Positions 11,198 to 20,728 of a DNA stretch of 64,000 bases are shown here, in pieces. This DNA comes from Ypsolopha sequella (Eukaryota > Arthropoda > Insecta > Lepidoptera > Ypsolophidae). How positions within the stretch are numbered: the stretch's first letter is position 1; the number at the start of each line of letters is the position of its first letter. The position numbers were made by a program, and so were the translations under genes. Below the pieces are notes generated by a model that did no database searches, was not told the origin of the DNA, and saw nothing but the letters and a program-made list of their open reading frames with translations. The DNA lies in assembly GCA_934047225.1 (NCBI GenBank), contig CAKOHE010000009.1, forward strand, positions 1-64,000, in the 5' to 3' direction.

Positions 11198-11991
11198 TGT
11201 CGCAAATACTTTAGCGAATTGATATACGCCTGGGGTTCATATACGTTCATGAAAAACTAAATCATCCTGTACTCGTAACTAGAGAACTGACACCAATACT
11301 TACTCTTGGTATACCTAACATAAGTAACATAACCTTACCTCCACACGCGACAACAGCTCGTTGCTGAAGAGAAAGTCGAAGATGAAGACCCGTTGTCACG
11401 TCGTGCAGGTCCCGTAGCTAGGTAGTGTAGGTCTCCGATGCTCTGTGTCTTGAAGACGCCGTGCAGCGATGTTGAAGTGACGCAAACTTGATGATCTTTG
11501 TGTACTCTTATCTTCAGCTATATTCTCAGGTAATCGGACCCCAAGGGCCTCCTTCGAATAATAGCTACATTCTAGGATCAGACCATCTAAATGGCCCCCT
11601 TCGAATGTCTCTTATACTCTTATGCATGGGAACCTCTCGTTCCCAAGATGGTCTCCATCACACCCCTTACAACCATCCGCTGCCTCCTGAATCTTTTCTC
11701 ATCGTGTGTCCTGCCACCGGGTTATAGAACACAATTAAGGTTCTTAAACCCGGCTGGTCACGACCACCATCAATCTTACTGAAATCTTACATCTTACCTC
11801 AATATTCCTCAGAACTCTCAACTCTTACTCCGGCCTTCCCGCCATCTTGTTATCCTCTCTCTCGCTCTCATCTTTTTTCTCTCTCCCTCATTTTACAGTC
11901 GTGTTCCGTTTTCTACACCAACCTATCAATCTCATACGAGCTTGTTCAAATAAATACTTTACAAATCACTCACATTTCGCTATTCGCGACA
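11198..11991 (-). repeat. 3' LTR of the BEL/Pao element
   Basis: 794 bp, matching 18350-19143 base for base wherever I compared them. The small open frames inside it are duplicated in both LTRs and have no family resemblance. Confidence 0.92.
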
Positions 11992-12004
11992 CTCCCGGCC
12001 CTTC
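11992..12004 (-). other. Polypurine tract of the BEL element
   Basis: On the coding strand this reads gaagggccgggag immediately before the 3' LTR, the expected site for plus-strand priming. Confidence 0.6.
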
Positions 12005-12149
12005 GAGAAAGGTCATCAGCCACATGGTGTCAATGAATCTTTAAAATCATATCTATAGATAATATCATAAAGTAAAGTCAGTGAGTTTGTACCAAAATTC
12101 CTATTTATTTAGAGAATTACAAAGTATTAATCAAACTTTAGTCCACTTC

Positions 12150-15100
12150 TTAATTAAACAACACTTTAGACCACTCCTTAAACTTTTCTCTAGCTTGCAT
12201 AGCAGTTTTTCTCTTTCTGTTTCCTGTTTCTATTTGTCTCATCTTGTCATCCATTTTCGTCGTATTGTCTGTTTTTGTCTTATTATTTGTATCTCCTACA
12301 GTCTCATTCTCAGTGTTATCTACCGCTATCTCCTCTTGTTCATGACAATTCTCTTCCATAATCTCTAATGGGTATAAATGTCCAATGGATCTTGTAAACT
12401 CTTGGTCTCCTACCTTTACTCGAGCTACTCTTATTTCATTATCTTTACTTTTAATTAGTGCGGTTATTTTTCCTGTCTTCCACAAACATCTGTTGTTTGT
12501 GTCACCCTTTATTTGCACAATTTCACCAACTCTTGGAATTTGATTAGCAACTATTCTATGCTGTTTGAGTTCCAATTGTTTTCTATTTCTTATTTCAGCC
12601 AAGTATTGGCTTACAAACATCTTTATGAAATCGTTCAATATATTTTGCCCTCTCTTCCATCCTTCAATCAAAGACGTCTTTGCACTTGAATCCTCAATAT
12701 TAAAATATGGCGTTTCTGAAGGTATCATGATGCAATCATTATGGCATAGAAAATCTACAGGTCTTATAATATGTTCTGGTTCTGAGCCAACATATGTTAA
12801 TGGTCTTCTGTTTAATATGGACTCTATCTCTTTGATAACTGTACACAGTTGGCTATCTCTTAACAAATTCTTGTCTATAGTTCGCTTCAGGCAGTGCTTC
12901 ACTAAACCGACTAATCTTTCATAGAAGCCGCCGTGCCAAGGTGCAAGTTCTGGAATAAATTTCCACTGGATCTTGTTTTCTAGGCAATATGGACTCTTCA
13001 GCAAATCCGCAGTAAGCTTAAACTGTGACGCATTGTCAGATGTAATTAATGTTGGAACACCTCTATTTGCCATGAATCTTCTTAATGCCATTAGGCACTC
13101 CTCTGACGTAAGATCCTTTACCACTTCTAAATGTATTGCCCTAACAGCCAGGCAGGTATAAAGACATACCCACCTTTTTTCTGTCTTTTCTGTATCGTCA
13201 GACACCAAAAGTGGTCCTAGATAATCCAAACCAATATAAGTGAATGCTTTATGGTAGTTTACTCTTTCTTGTGGTAGTGGTGCTATGTTTGGAAGTTTGT
13301 ATGGTCCCCCTCCGTGCTTCTTGCACTCTGGACACTTACTCAGAATACTTTTTACTTTTGCTCTTCCATGAGGAATCCAAAATCTCTGTCTTACTATGCT
13401 GAGTGTATGAGCAGTACCCACGTGGTAATTGTCTTTGTGAGATTTCTTTATTACACCATCTGTAAATGCTGAGTGCTTCGGCAAAAGTATTGGAAACTTT
13501 TGATTGTATGACCAACTAGCATATGTGGTACGGCCTTTACATCTAAGTAAGCCATCTGAATCTTTGAATAAACCTAAAGACCTACTGAGATTTGTCTCTT
13601 GTCCGGCTACTTCCTTAGAGAAGTATTCTTCTTGTAACTTCTTTATATTTTTAATCTCATTTATACTTTCGTCTTGAAACGTTTGTTCTATCTCATCATT
13701 TTTACTTGTCGTCTCTTCTTTTTCCATATCTTCATTTGTTGTGTCTATTCTTATTTCTTCTTCTATATTTTCTTTAGTTTCAACAGGTTCCATATCTGAC
13801 TCTGTCAGACCCTCCCCTACGCAAAAATTTTGAGTTAATGACCAATTGTCACTGTGCGAATGTTTCTCATACAGAAATTTTGGACCATAAAACCATTCCT
13901 GTCTTCTCTTGTGAATTTCTGTCCTTGTAGCAATATCTGCTGGGTTATTCTTCGTCTCAACATACAAAACTTTAACATCAGTTTGTTTTTTAATCTCTTG
14001 TACTCTTCTGGCTATGAAAGGTGGTAGTAATTTCTTTGATTTTAGCCAGCTTATGACAATCTGACTATCTGTCCAGAGATATTGATTGCTGATTTCCACT
14101 TCTAAATGTAGAGGTCCTTTGTACAGCAGTTCATTCAGGCTGTGGTACATTCCATTTGGCTTTGCCGAAGCATCATACACAATTCTAAGATCAGTTGTAC
14201 CCTCTTTCTTAATAACATAATGATGGGGTAGATAATGTACTGGGTGGTCTTGAGGTGTGGTATGATTCTCCACTCTTTCTACAATTCCCAAATGTTCTTG
14301 GTCTTCTATAACTCTCTTGTACTTTTCTAATATGTCAAGTTCAGTCCGTTTGATCAGGCTCGCCAAGCGTCCAATAGCTAAACCATAATTGTTAGGGAGG
14401 TCTGCAGAGGAATTTGCCCATGGCCACTTGACCCAATATCTATTGTCCTTATATTGAATACTCTCATTGAAAATCTTAACTGCCTCTTCTTGAACAGATG
14501 TTGGTGCATCTTTTATGCCTATGGTCTCTAAATCCCATAACAAGCTCAGATTATGATCCTGCAATGGAAGGTCTGGTTTTGAGAAATAATTCTTACATGT
14601 TTTAGATTTTGACTGAACATAAGTCAATACAGAAATTGGTTGATCCATATCTATAGGAATTCTTCCAGAAATAATCCATCCAAACTCTGAATTGATCAAA
14701 TATAAATTTTCTTGCAAAGCTATTCGTTTGTCATCTTTCATCAATGAATGGTAGTAATCATTTCCAATCAATATGTCAATCTTGGATGATGAATTATCAT
14801 CGGCTAACAGCAGATGTCTTGGTTCAATGTTCATCCATGTGTTGTCAATTTTGTTGGTAATATATGGTATAGTATTAGCTTCTATAATTATCTTTGTATC
14901 TCTCTTTGTATAAATGTCGATCTTCACTAACTTTGTATGAATCTCCTTGGGTCTGTTAGAGCCAAATGTATAGACTAATAAATTATTTTCTTCCATCTCC
15001 TCCAGGTTCAACAGGGTAGCAAATTTTTTAGTCACATAACTTCTTTGTGAACCGCAATCCAATAAAATTCGACAGTCATACTGTTTTTTATCTCTTCCTA

Positions 15101-16433
15101 TAGCTTTAGCTACTGCAGTCTGTACCACAGTCCTCTGTGAACTATTACCACACTCACAGTTATGATCATGCACTTGTAAGGTTTTACATGCTTCGAACTT
15201 AGTCGGACACAGCGCTCTGTTATGTTTTTCCTTGCAATAGAAACATTTCTTACTCACCTGGCAGCGTGAGACATGATGACCAAGTCTGAAGCAAACATAG
15301 CATCTTTTACCTAGTATCTTCTTTCTTTCTTCAAGAGTGTTAGCCCTTTTACAATCATCATTGTAGTGTTGTGCGCCACAAAATATACATGATCTTATCA
15401 GTTTCTTAGCATCCGGTCCCTCATCTAGTTGACGTTTTCGCTTTCTGTTCATGTTTCTATCTTGATATTCCACTTTAGGCTTTGAAAATCGCTGGTTCTT
15501 ATTCTGGTTATCAAATTTTCTATAAGGTCTTTGTCTTGTTTCTGTTAAATGTAGTGTTTCAGTTGAAAAGGATGTAGGTACTTCCTTTGATGCATTAGGT
15601 GCTATCGCTCTCGCACTAATAATATGATCTAACTGTTTACGAATGTTATCGATGGATTCTTCTTCAGGACTCATCTTTAAGCGTAGTTCTCTTTTAATGT
15701 CATCAGGAAATTTTTCAATTATTAAAGTGCGAAGGTGTGCTCCAGTCGTGTCTTCACCAAGAGATTGCAAAATCCTTAGATGACGCTCAATGTCATTTAG
15801 TAATCGTCGATTATCCTTCCATTGAAGAGTGAACAGTTCTTTGTAGTGGGCATCAATTACTAGAGATTTCTTACCAAATTTGTTGTGCAGTGTGTTAATT
15901 GCAATTTCATAATTACGGTCTGTCGTTTGAAAACCTTCAATGCACTCTCTAGCTTCACCTTCAAGGCATGTTTGTAAATATGCAAATTTATCAACATTTT
16001 TAAGGGGTTTCGAATGGACACTCGAATTAAATCTGTCCCAGAATTCAGACCATTTCAGAACTTCACCATGGAATTTTCTTAAATGTAGCTGCGGTAGTTT
16101 GCTTGTCGAATTGTCATTAGATTGGATTTCATTTCTTACATTATTTACCTTATTGGTCTCCTCTGTTATCTCTAGACATAATACTTCACAATTCATCTGC
16201 AAAACAGTGTTTTCTTCAATGTCTACAGAAGTTATGTATCCTTTCTCTACCAGCAAATGCATTTCTGAGATGAAACGTTCATTTTTCAATTTCAGTATTT
16301 TGTTAGCTAGACTAACTTCGTACACTGGAGTTAATCCTGATCGCAAATCTGTCAGGTAGTTTTGACATTTTTGGTACTGTCCCTGGACTTGATCTTTGAT
16401 GATCTGCAGCCGCATGCATGCTAGATCACCCAT
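12150..16433 (-). CDS. BEL/Pao Gag-Pol polyprotein with in-frame RT deletion
   Basis: One uninterrupted 1427-codon frame. A DUF1759-like gag domain spans about residues 117-275. Three Cys/His knuckles lie at about 350-409 (CIFC, CYVC, CFYC). The aspartic protease has LLDCGS at 457-462. The N-terminal edge of the reverse transcriptase (VIKKEG, LRIVYDAS) ends at YKGP (774). The frame then jumps to the last part of RNase H (LWTDSQIV, 786-793). Integrase follows with C1034/C1037 of the zinc motif and a D1070, D1133, E1172 triad, then a DUF5641-like tail. The RT palm, including the YxDD box, and most of RNase H are absent; the junction is near base 14111. Relatives are usually several hundred residues longer. 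Gag, protease and integrase look functional, so the element could move only with RT supplied in trans. Confidence 0.92.
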   Translation of the reverse strand: MGDLACMRLQIIKDQVQGQYQKCQNYLTDLRSGLTPVYEVSLANKILKLKNERFISEMHLLVEKGYITSVDIEENTVLQMNCEVLCLEITEETNKVNNVRNEIQSNDNSTSKLPQLHLRKFHGEVLKWSEFWDRFNSSVHSKPLKNVDKFAYLQTCLEGEARECIEGFQTTDRNYEIAINTLHNKFGKKSLVIDAHYKELFTLQWKDNRRLLNDIERHLRILQSLGEDTTGAHLRTLIIEKFPDDIKRELRLKMSPEEESIDNIRKQLDHIISARAIAPNASKEVPTSFSTETLHLTETRQRPYRKFDNQNKNQRFSKPKVEYQDRNMNRKRKRQLDEGPDAKKLIRSCIFCGAQHYNDDCKRANTLEERKKILGKRCYVCFRLGHHVSRCQVSKKCFYCKEKHNRALCPTKFEACKTLQVHDHNCECGNSSQRTVVQTAVAKAIGRDKKQYDCRILLDCGSQRSYVTKKFATLLNLEEMEENNLLVYTFGSNRPKEIHTKLVKIDIYTKRDTKIIIEANTIPYITNKIDNTWMNIEPRHLLLADDNSSSKIDILIGNDYYHSLMKDDKRIALQENLYLINSEFGWIISGRIPIDMDQPISVLTYVQSKSKTCKNYFSKPDLPLQDHNLSLLWDLETIGIKDAPTSVQEEAVKIFNESIQYKDNRYWVKWPWANSSADLPNNYGLAIGRLASLIKRTELDILEKYKRVIEDQEHLGIVERVENHTTPQDHPVHYLPHHYVIKKEGTTDLRIVYDASAKPNGMYHSLNELLYKGPLHLEVEISNQYLWTDSQIVISWLKSKKLLPPFIARRVQEIKKQTDVKVLYVETKNNPADIATRTEIHKRRQEWFYGPKFLYEKHSHSDNWSLTQNFCVGEGLTESDMEPVETKENIEEEIRIDTTNEDMEKEETTSKNDEIEQTFQDESINEIKNIKKLQEEYFSKEVAGQETNLSRSLGLFKDSDGLLRCKGRTTYASWSYNQKFPILLPKHSAFTDGVIKKSHKDNYHVGTAHTLSIVRQRFWIPHGRAKVKSILSKCPECKKHGGGPYKLPNIAPLPQERVNYHKAFTYIGLDYLGPLLVSDDTEKTEKRWVCLYTCLAVRAIHLEVVKDLTSEECLMALRRFMANRGVPTLITSDNASQFKLTADLLKSPYCLENKIQWKFIPELAPWHGGFYERLVGLVKHCLKRTIDKNLLRDSQLCTVIKEIESILNRRPLTYVGSEPEHIIRPVDFLCHNDCIMIPSETPYFNIEDSSAKTSLIEGWKRGQNILNDFIKMFVSQYLAEIRNRKQLELKQHRIVANQIPRVGEIVQIKGDTNNRCLWKTGKITALIKSKDNEIRVARVKVGDQEFTRSIGHLYPLEIMEENCHEQEEIAVDNTENETVGDTNNKTKTDNTTKMDDKMRQIETGNRKRKTAMQAREKFKEWSKVLFN

Positions 16434-18331
16434 TGTTCCTGAATTAGTTGCAATGCTCTTTATATTTTATAAGTAGTCTTAGTTTATACCGTTCCGGTAA
16501 GTATCTTTAACAAGTACTAACCAATCTGTAAGTAAACAACATATGATTTTTTACAAATAAAGAAAATTGCGCCTCAATCGACGTCGTTCATCAAAACAAT
16601 CAAAACCGTGAAATTACTAAAACTCCACTATGCTCGGTATATGAATTTCTTGTATCTTGTACCATCATTACAATATTTTACTGTTTCGTCTTTCGTCAGT
16701 AAGTACTTTGACTATAATAACAAAATAAAACTTACCGGCTTGTGGCGTCACCCGCCATTTGCCTGGCAAAAATTTCATCAATTTCGTGTTATTTCTTCAC
16801 ATATGTGTATGATTAATTTAATTTCCTCAACCACAAAATAGTATTGAACTGACTTTAATCAAATAAGTTCGTTTAAATACTTGAACTTCAAAGAAATTAG
16901 TTCGACAATATTCTTTCTTAACTCAATTTTCCAATTATCACAAACAAGTGAAATGAAACAAACAATAGTATTATAGTGTGTACCACGTACCGTCTCGACC
17001 GAATATTTCGAACATATTTCGAAACAATGCTCTTGCTTGACTCAACTTTAGTAAGGAAATTCTACTTTTTCTGAACTTTTTAATTTTACGTTCACGCCTA
17101 GGTGGCGAATGCAAAACAGACAAATTTCCAATTAATTAATCCTAATATGACATAAATCATCATTCAATATTCTCTTGCATACTCTTATCACTTTAAATCT
17201 TTAATAACAGAACAGTACTCTTGACTGTTCGTTACTCTTTGTTAAATTTATTTCTAGTATTTTACATAAAATCCTACTTTTTCATTTTCATATAACATAA
17301 ACTCTTTTATTTCAATTGACTCTCTTACACAGAATGCGGGCCACAACCCATCATTCTCTGAACCGCGGGCTCTTTGCCCATGTCACGGTTACTCTCGTCT
17401 TGATTGAGGGTCACATCCTCACTAATTCTTAATTTAGATATTGGGCCGCAACCCATCTCGCTCTCGGCCGCGGGCTCTTTGCCCATATCACGGCTTTATC
17501 TTTTCTTCTCATAATACAGGCTACACATCTTACCCGAAAATTTCGATTCACTCTCTCTTACGTGCACAAAAAATTTTCGGTAAACATAGCCAAATCTTAA
17601 CTTTTCGATTTTACTCGAAATCGATATCAAAAAACGAAAGGTACAACCCTAATCGTTGTCTATGGTCGCCATTTTTCTTTTTCTGTTCATGTTAGTGAGA
17701 AGGCAAATGGAACTTAGCCCATACAGCCAAGTCTGAAGATTTTTATTTTATTATGCAATTTTAGTCACTGTATTACTTGAGGATCTCTCTGAGGGTGTTG
17801 GCCTGTTGTCTTAGTCGCTAAAGAGATAGACCCATCCCATAATAAACATATACGTTCACTGAAAAGATAGCTCAGAGTTGCTACGAAGGCTTGTTTTTCG
17901 TAAGCGTGTGAAGCCGATGACCATAATTTCAACTCGGAACGTGACGTAAATTTTGTAAAAATGAAAAAAGGTGTTGATACCTACATAGGTAATTATCATC
18001 AAATAAACCACAATTTATTGGGTATTACCCAATGGGTAACATGACCCAATAACTTACATGTTACAAACAAGTCTAACATCCATTTATTACCTAGTCCAAA
18101 CCTTTTAAACGGTTTAACTTTAGGGCACAAACAAATATGCATTTCATTGAAATGCATGTTGTCCGCTGTTGAGAAACTCTTAGTGGCTTGACTCAGGTCC
18201 CATTTCATGCGTCCTGACCACATCCATGATGCAAAGCTATCTCTAGACGCCTTCGCAGTCTCTCATGTGTCATCATTTCATTGTCTAAATAGGTAGCCAA
18301 ACTCACTACAATCATGAAATGACAATCGTAT
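16434..18331 (-). other. Long leader of the BEL element
   Basis: About 1.9 kb separates the primer-binding site from the start codon, with no credible frame. It contains a degenerate direct duplication (17335-17390 and 17441-17495) built on cgcgggctctttgcccat. That stretch may belong to RNA packaging or regulatory structure, but this is inference. Confidence 0.5.
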
Positions 18332-18349
18332 ATCCCAGCATCTCCACCA
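18332..18349 (-). other. Primer-binding site of the BEL element
   Basis: Directly inside the 5' LTR the coding strand reads TGGTGGAGATGCTGGGAT. The same sequence follows the LTR of the second BEL element (58557 onward), which supports both boundaries. It should pair with the 3' end of a tRNA; I could not name the tRNA. Confidence 0.75.
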
Positions 18350-19143
18350 TGTCGCAAATACTTTAGCGAATTGATATACGCCTGGGGTTCATATACGTTC
18401 ATGAAAAACTAAATCATCCTGTACTCGTAACTAGAGAACTGACACCAATACTTACTCTTGGTATACCTAACATAAGTAACATAACCTTACCTCCACACGC
18501 GACAACAGCTCGTTGCTGAAGAGAAAGTCGAAGATGAAGACCCGTTGTCACGTCGTGCAGGTCCCGTAGCTAGGTAGTGTAGGTCTCCGATGCTCTGTGT
18601 CTTGAAGACGCCGTGCAGCGATGTTGAAGTGACGCAAACTTGATGATCTTTGTGTACTCTTATCTTCAGCTATATTCTCAGGTAATCGGACCCCAAGGGC
18701 CTCCTTCGAATAATAGCTACATTCTAGGATCAGACCATCTAAATGGCCCCCTTCGAATGTCTCTTATACTCTTATGCATGGGAACCTCTCGTTCCCAAGA
18801 TGGTCTCCATCACACCCCTTACAACCATCCGCTGCCTCCTGAATCTTTTCTCATCGTGTGTCCTGCCACCGGGTTATAGAACACAATTAAGGTTCTTAAA
18901 CCCGGCTGGTCACGACCACCATCAATCTTACTGAAATCTTACATCTTACCTCAATATTCCTCAGAACTCTCAACTCTTACTCCGGCCTTCCCGCCATCTT
19001 GTTATCCTCTCTCTCGCTCTCATCTTTTTTCTCTCTCCCTCATTTTACAGTCGTGTTCCGTTTTCTACACCAACCTATCAATCTCATACGAGCTTGTTCA
19101 AATAAATACTTTACAAATCACTCACATTTCGCTATTCGCGACA
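18350..19143 (-). repeat. 5' LTR of the BEL/Pao element
   Basis: 794 bp, TG...CA ends on the coding strand, partner of 11198-11991. The lack of visible differences between the LTRs points to a recent insertion. Confidence 0.92.
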
Positions 19144-19329
19144 GAGTTGTGAGCTAATAAACAAACAAACCACCATCACCACCTTACTTGGAGACCCCCT
19201 CGAAGTAATTCGGGGGAGAGTAAGAGGACAGCTCACAGGCAAAAAACCAGGAGGCCCATCATGCCTGGGACAGATGAGATGGATGGTGGTATATCAATCC
19301 CTAATAGCCGGGCTTTATATGGAACAGAC

Positions 19330-19500
19330 TGGTGACGGGCAGCGGCTTCACTGGTGCGAGGGTTCCAGCACCACGCTCACCAACTCGCCTGCCCAGCGTG
19401 TGTGAGTATGGGCAATTCTTCCAGGATGACCGCCGGGGGTGGCAAAGTCCTGGAAAGACTTATGTCCAGCAGTGGACGAACTAGGCTGATGGATGGATGG
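19330..19500 (+). repeat. Lepidopteran-type SINE/LINE-tail repeat
   Basis: It ends in tatgtccagcagtggacga, aggctgatgga and a short (atgg)n run. Reverse-complement relatives lie at 40607-40885 and 45268-45414 (catccatcagcctgtgttcg). The composition is GC-richer than the surroundings. Confidence 0.6.
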
Positions 19501-19602
19501 ATAAAGAATATTGTGTTGTAACGTAACGTAATGCATAAAGAATATTGTGTTGTAACGTAACGTAATGCATAAAGAATATTGTGTTGTAACGTAACGTAAT
19601 GC
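19501..19602 (+). repeat. 34-bp tandem repeat, three copies
   Basis: The unit starts ataaagaatattgtgttgta and is repeated three times without visible differences, followed by a partial unit. It directly follows the (atgg)n tail and may be slippage-derived. Confidence 0.85.
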
Positions 19603-19713
19603 ATAAAGTAACACAACTTTGCTATTGAAACCTAATGCCATTATTCAAAAATAAGAAATCTCTACAATGTGGCATGTTTTTAAAGCCATTGCTAGTGGGC
19701 AGAAACGTATAAA

Positions 19714-20043
19714 TATATTTTTCAGTGCAAGTCCACAAAACCGAACAGAAAGTCGACTAATTTGCCCTAGGGCTTTATTTTTTTTTTTATTTATTTACGA
19801 AAAGTGGGCTAACCTACAAGTTTTCCTGTGTACCATAAATGTTGTACTTTTTCCACTGTTTAACGGCTCTGAATACAGTTCTTTTGAGCCAATCATAATT
19901 TAAAGTTCACTAGATTATATTTGTTGTATTTCCTCACACTATGCATTGAAAAACGTAGTATGATACACGGGCGTAAGAGCAATAAATTACTCGGTTACGT
20001 ATAATTTATTTATTTTTGCCCTTGTTGCATAAACTACTATTAC
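19714..20043 (-). mobile_element. Copy 2 of the tagtagtttatg repeat family
   Basis: Reverse-complement copy of the element at 8350-8743, with gccctagggcttt, ttaacggctctgaatac, acacgggcgtaagagc and terminal ataaactacta. It is more diverged than the copies at 42 and 44 kb. Confidence 0.65.
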
Positions 20044-20728
20044 ATTTACAAGAAGAATAGGCATTAGAAAGAATAAAAAATAATATTGGCTGAAATATTT
20101 AAAGCTAGATGTAGTAATTTATAGGTAGCCATTAAGTCAATTCTACTGTCAAATTTATAAGTTAAGATGGTTTTTTTTTAAATATATATGTATATATGAC
20201 TAATATAGGCATTCACTAAAAATCAGCGTCATGGCGCAAGACATGCTCATGACACATGCTGAGTGGAGACCTATTTGGTATTTTTATTACTCACTAGTTG
20301 TTAGTTGTGTGTAAAAATGTTAAAATACCAAATAAAGCTATTGATTAACCAGTTGAACCAGTTTAGTGTAATAAAGATTGAAGACTGATTTTAACACTTT
20401 AATTATGTTTCATTTTAAAGTAATTTAATGCGAACATGAAACATTTATTCCATCTAAGCCAAAAAACCGGAAAATTTAAAAAGCCGGTCAAAGTCTAGAG
20501 TCTAGACGGATCGCCAAAAGTCCGGACAAATCCGGACGGATGGCAATGACAACCCTAGACGTTACCAACTTGCGAACACGAAAACAAAATAAAAGTTCAA
20601 GTGGTGAACAAATAAAAACCAAATTGGTACAGCCATAATCTTTTTTGAGATATTGTTAGAGGGAAACTTCAAATCCGTAGAGGGAACCCTAAAACGGCGG
20701 CAGACTGCCCCAACTCAGTTATACGTAC
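20044..20728. other. Presumed intron sequence, no exon seen
   Basis: This lies downstream, in the minus sense, of the last helicase exon. I see no open frame resembling a helicase domain. It contains AT-rich runs and a cggac-rich short block near 20510-20545. Confidence 0.35.

Larger units (their letters stand above)
11198..19143 (-). mobile_element. Structurally complete BEL/Pao LTR retrotransposon
   Basis: The two 794-bp LTRs (11198-11991 and 18350-19143) are the same length and look identical by eye. On the coding strand they begin TGTCGCGAATAG and end TTTGCGACA. The flanks carry a perfect 5-bp duplication, gagtt, at 11193-11197 and 19144-19148. Inside are a primer-binding site next to the 5' LTR (minus orientation), a roughly 1.9-kb leader, one 1427-codon frame and a purine tract next to the 3' LTR. 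The order gag, protease, RT/RNase H, integrase and the DUF1759-like gag place it in BEL/Pao. The RT core is deleted in frame, so it cannot copy itself without help. Confidence 0.93.

Noticed and set aside
11488..11782. Small plus-strand frames repeated at 18640-18934
   Set aside because: They are duplicated only because they lie in both LTRs of the BEL element, in antisense to it.
12565..16359. Plus-strand frames of 60-140 codons opposite the BEL polyprotein
   Set aside because: They are antisense shadows of a long, domain-rich frame and have no recognisable motifs.
19348..19641. Minus frames with ALRYVTTQYSLCIT repeats
   Set aside because: They are generated by the 34-bp tandem repeat, with no family similarity.
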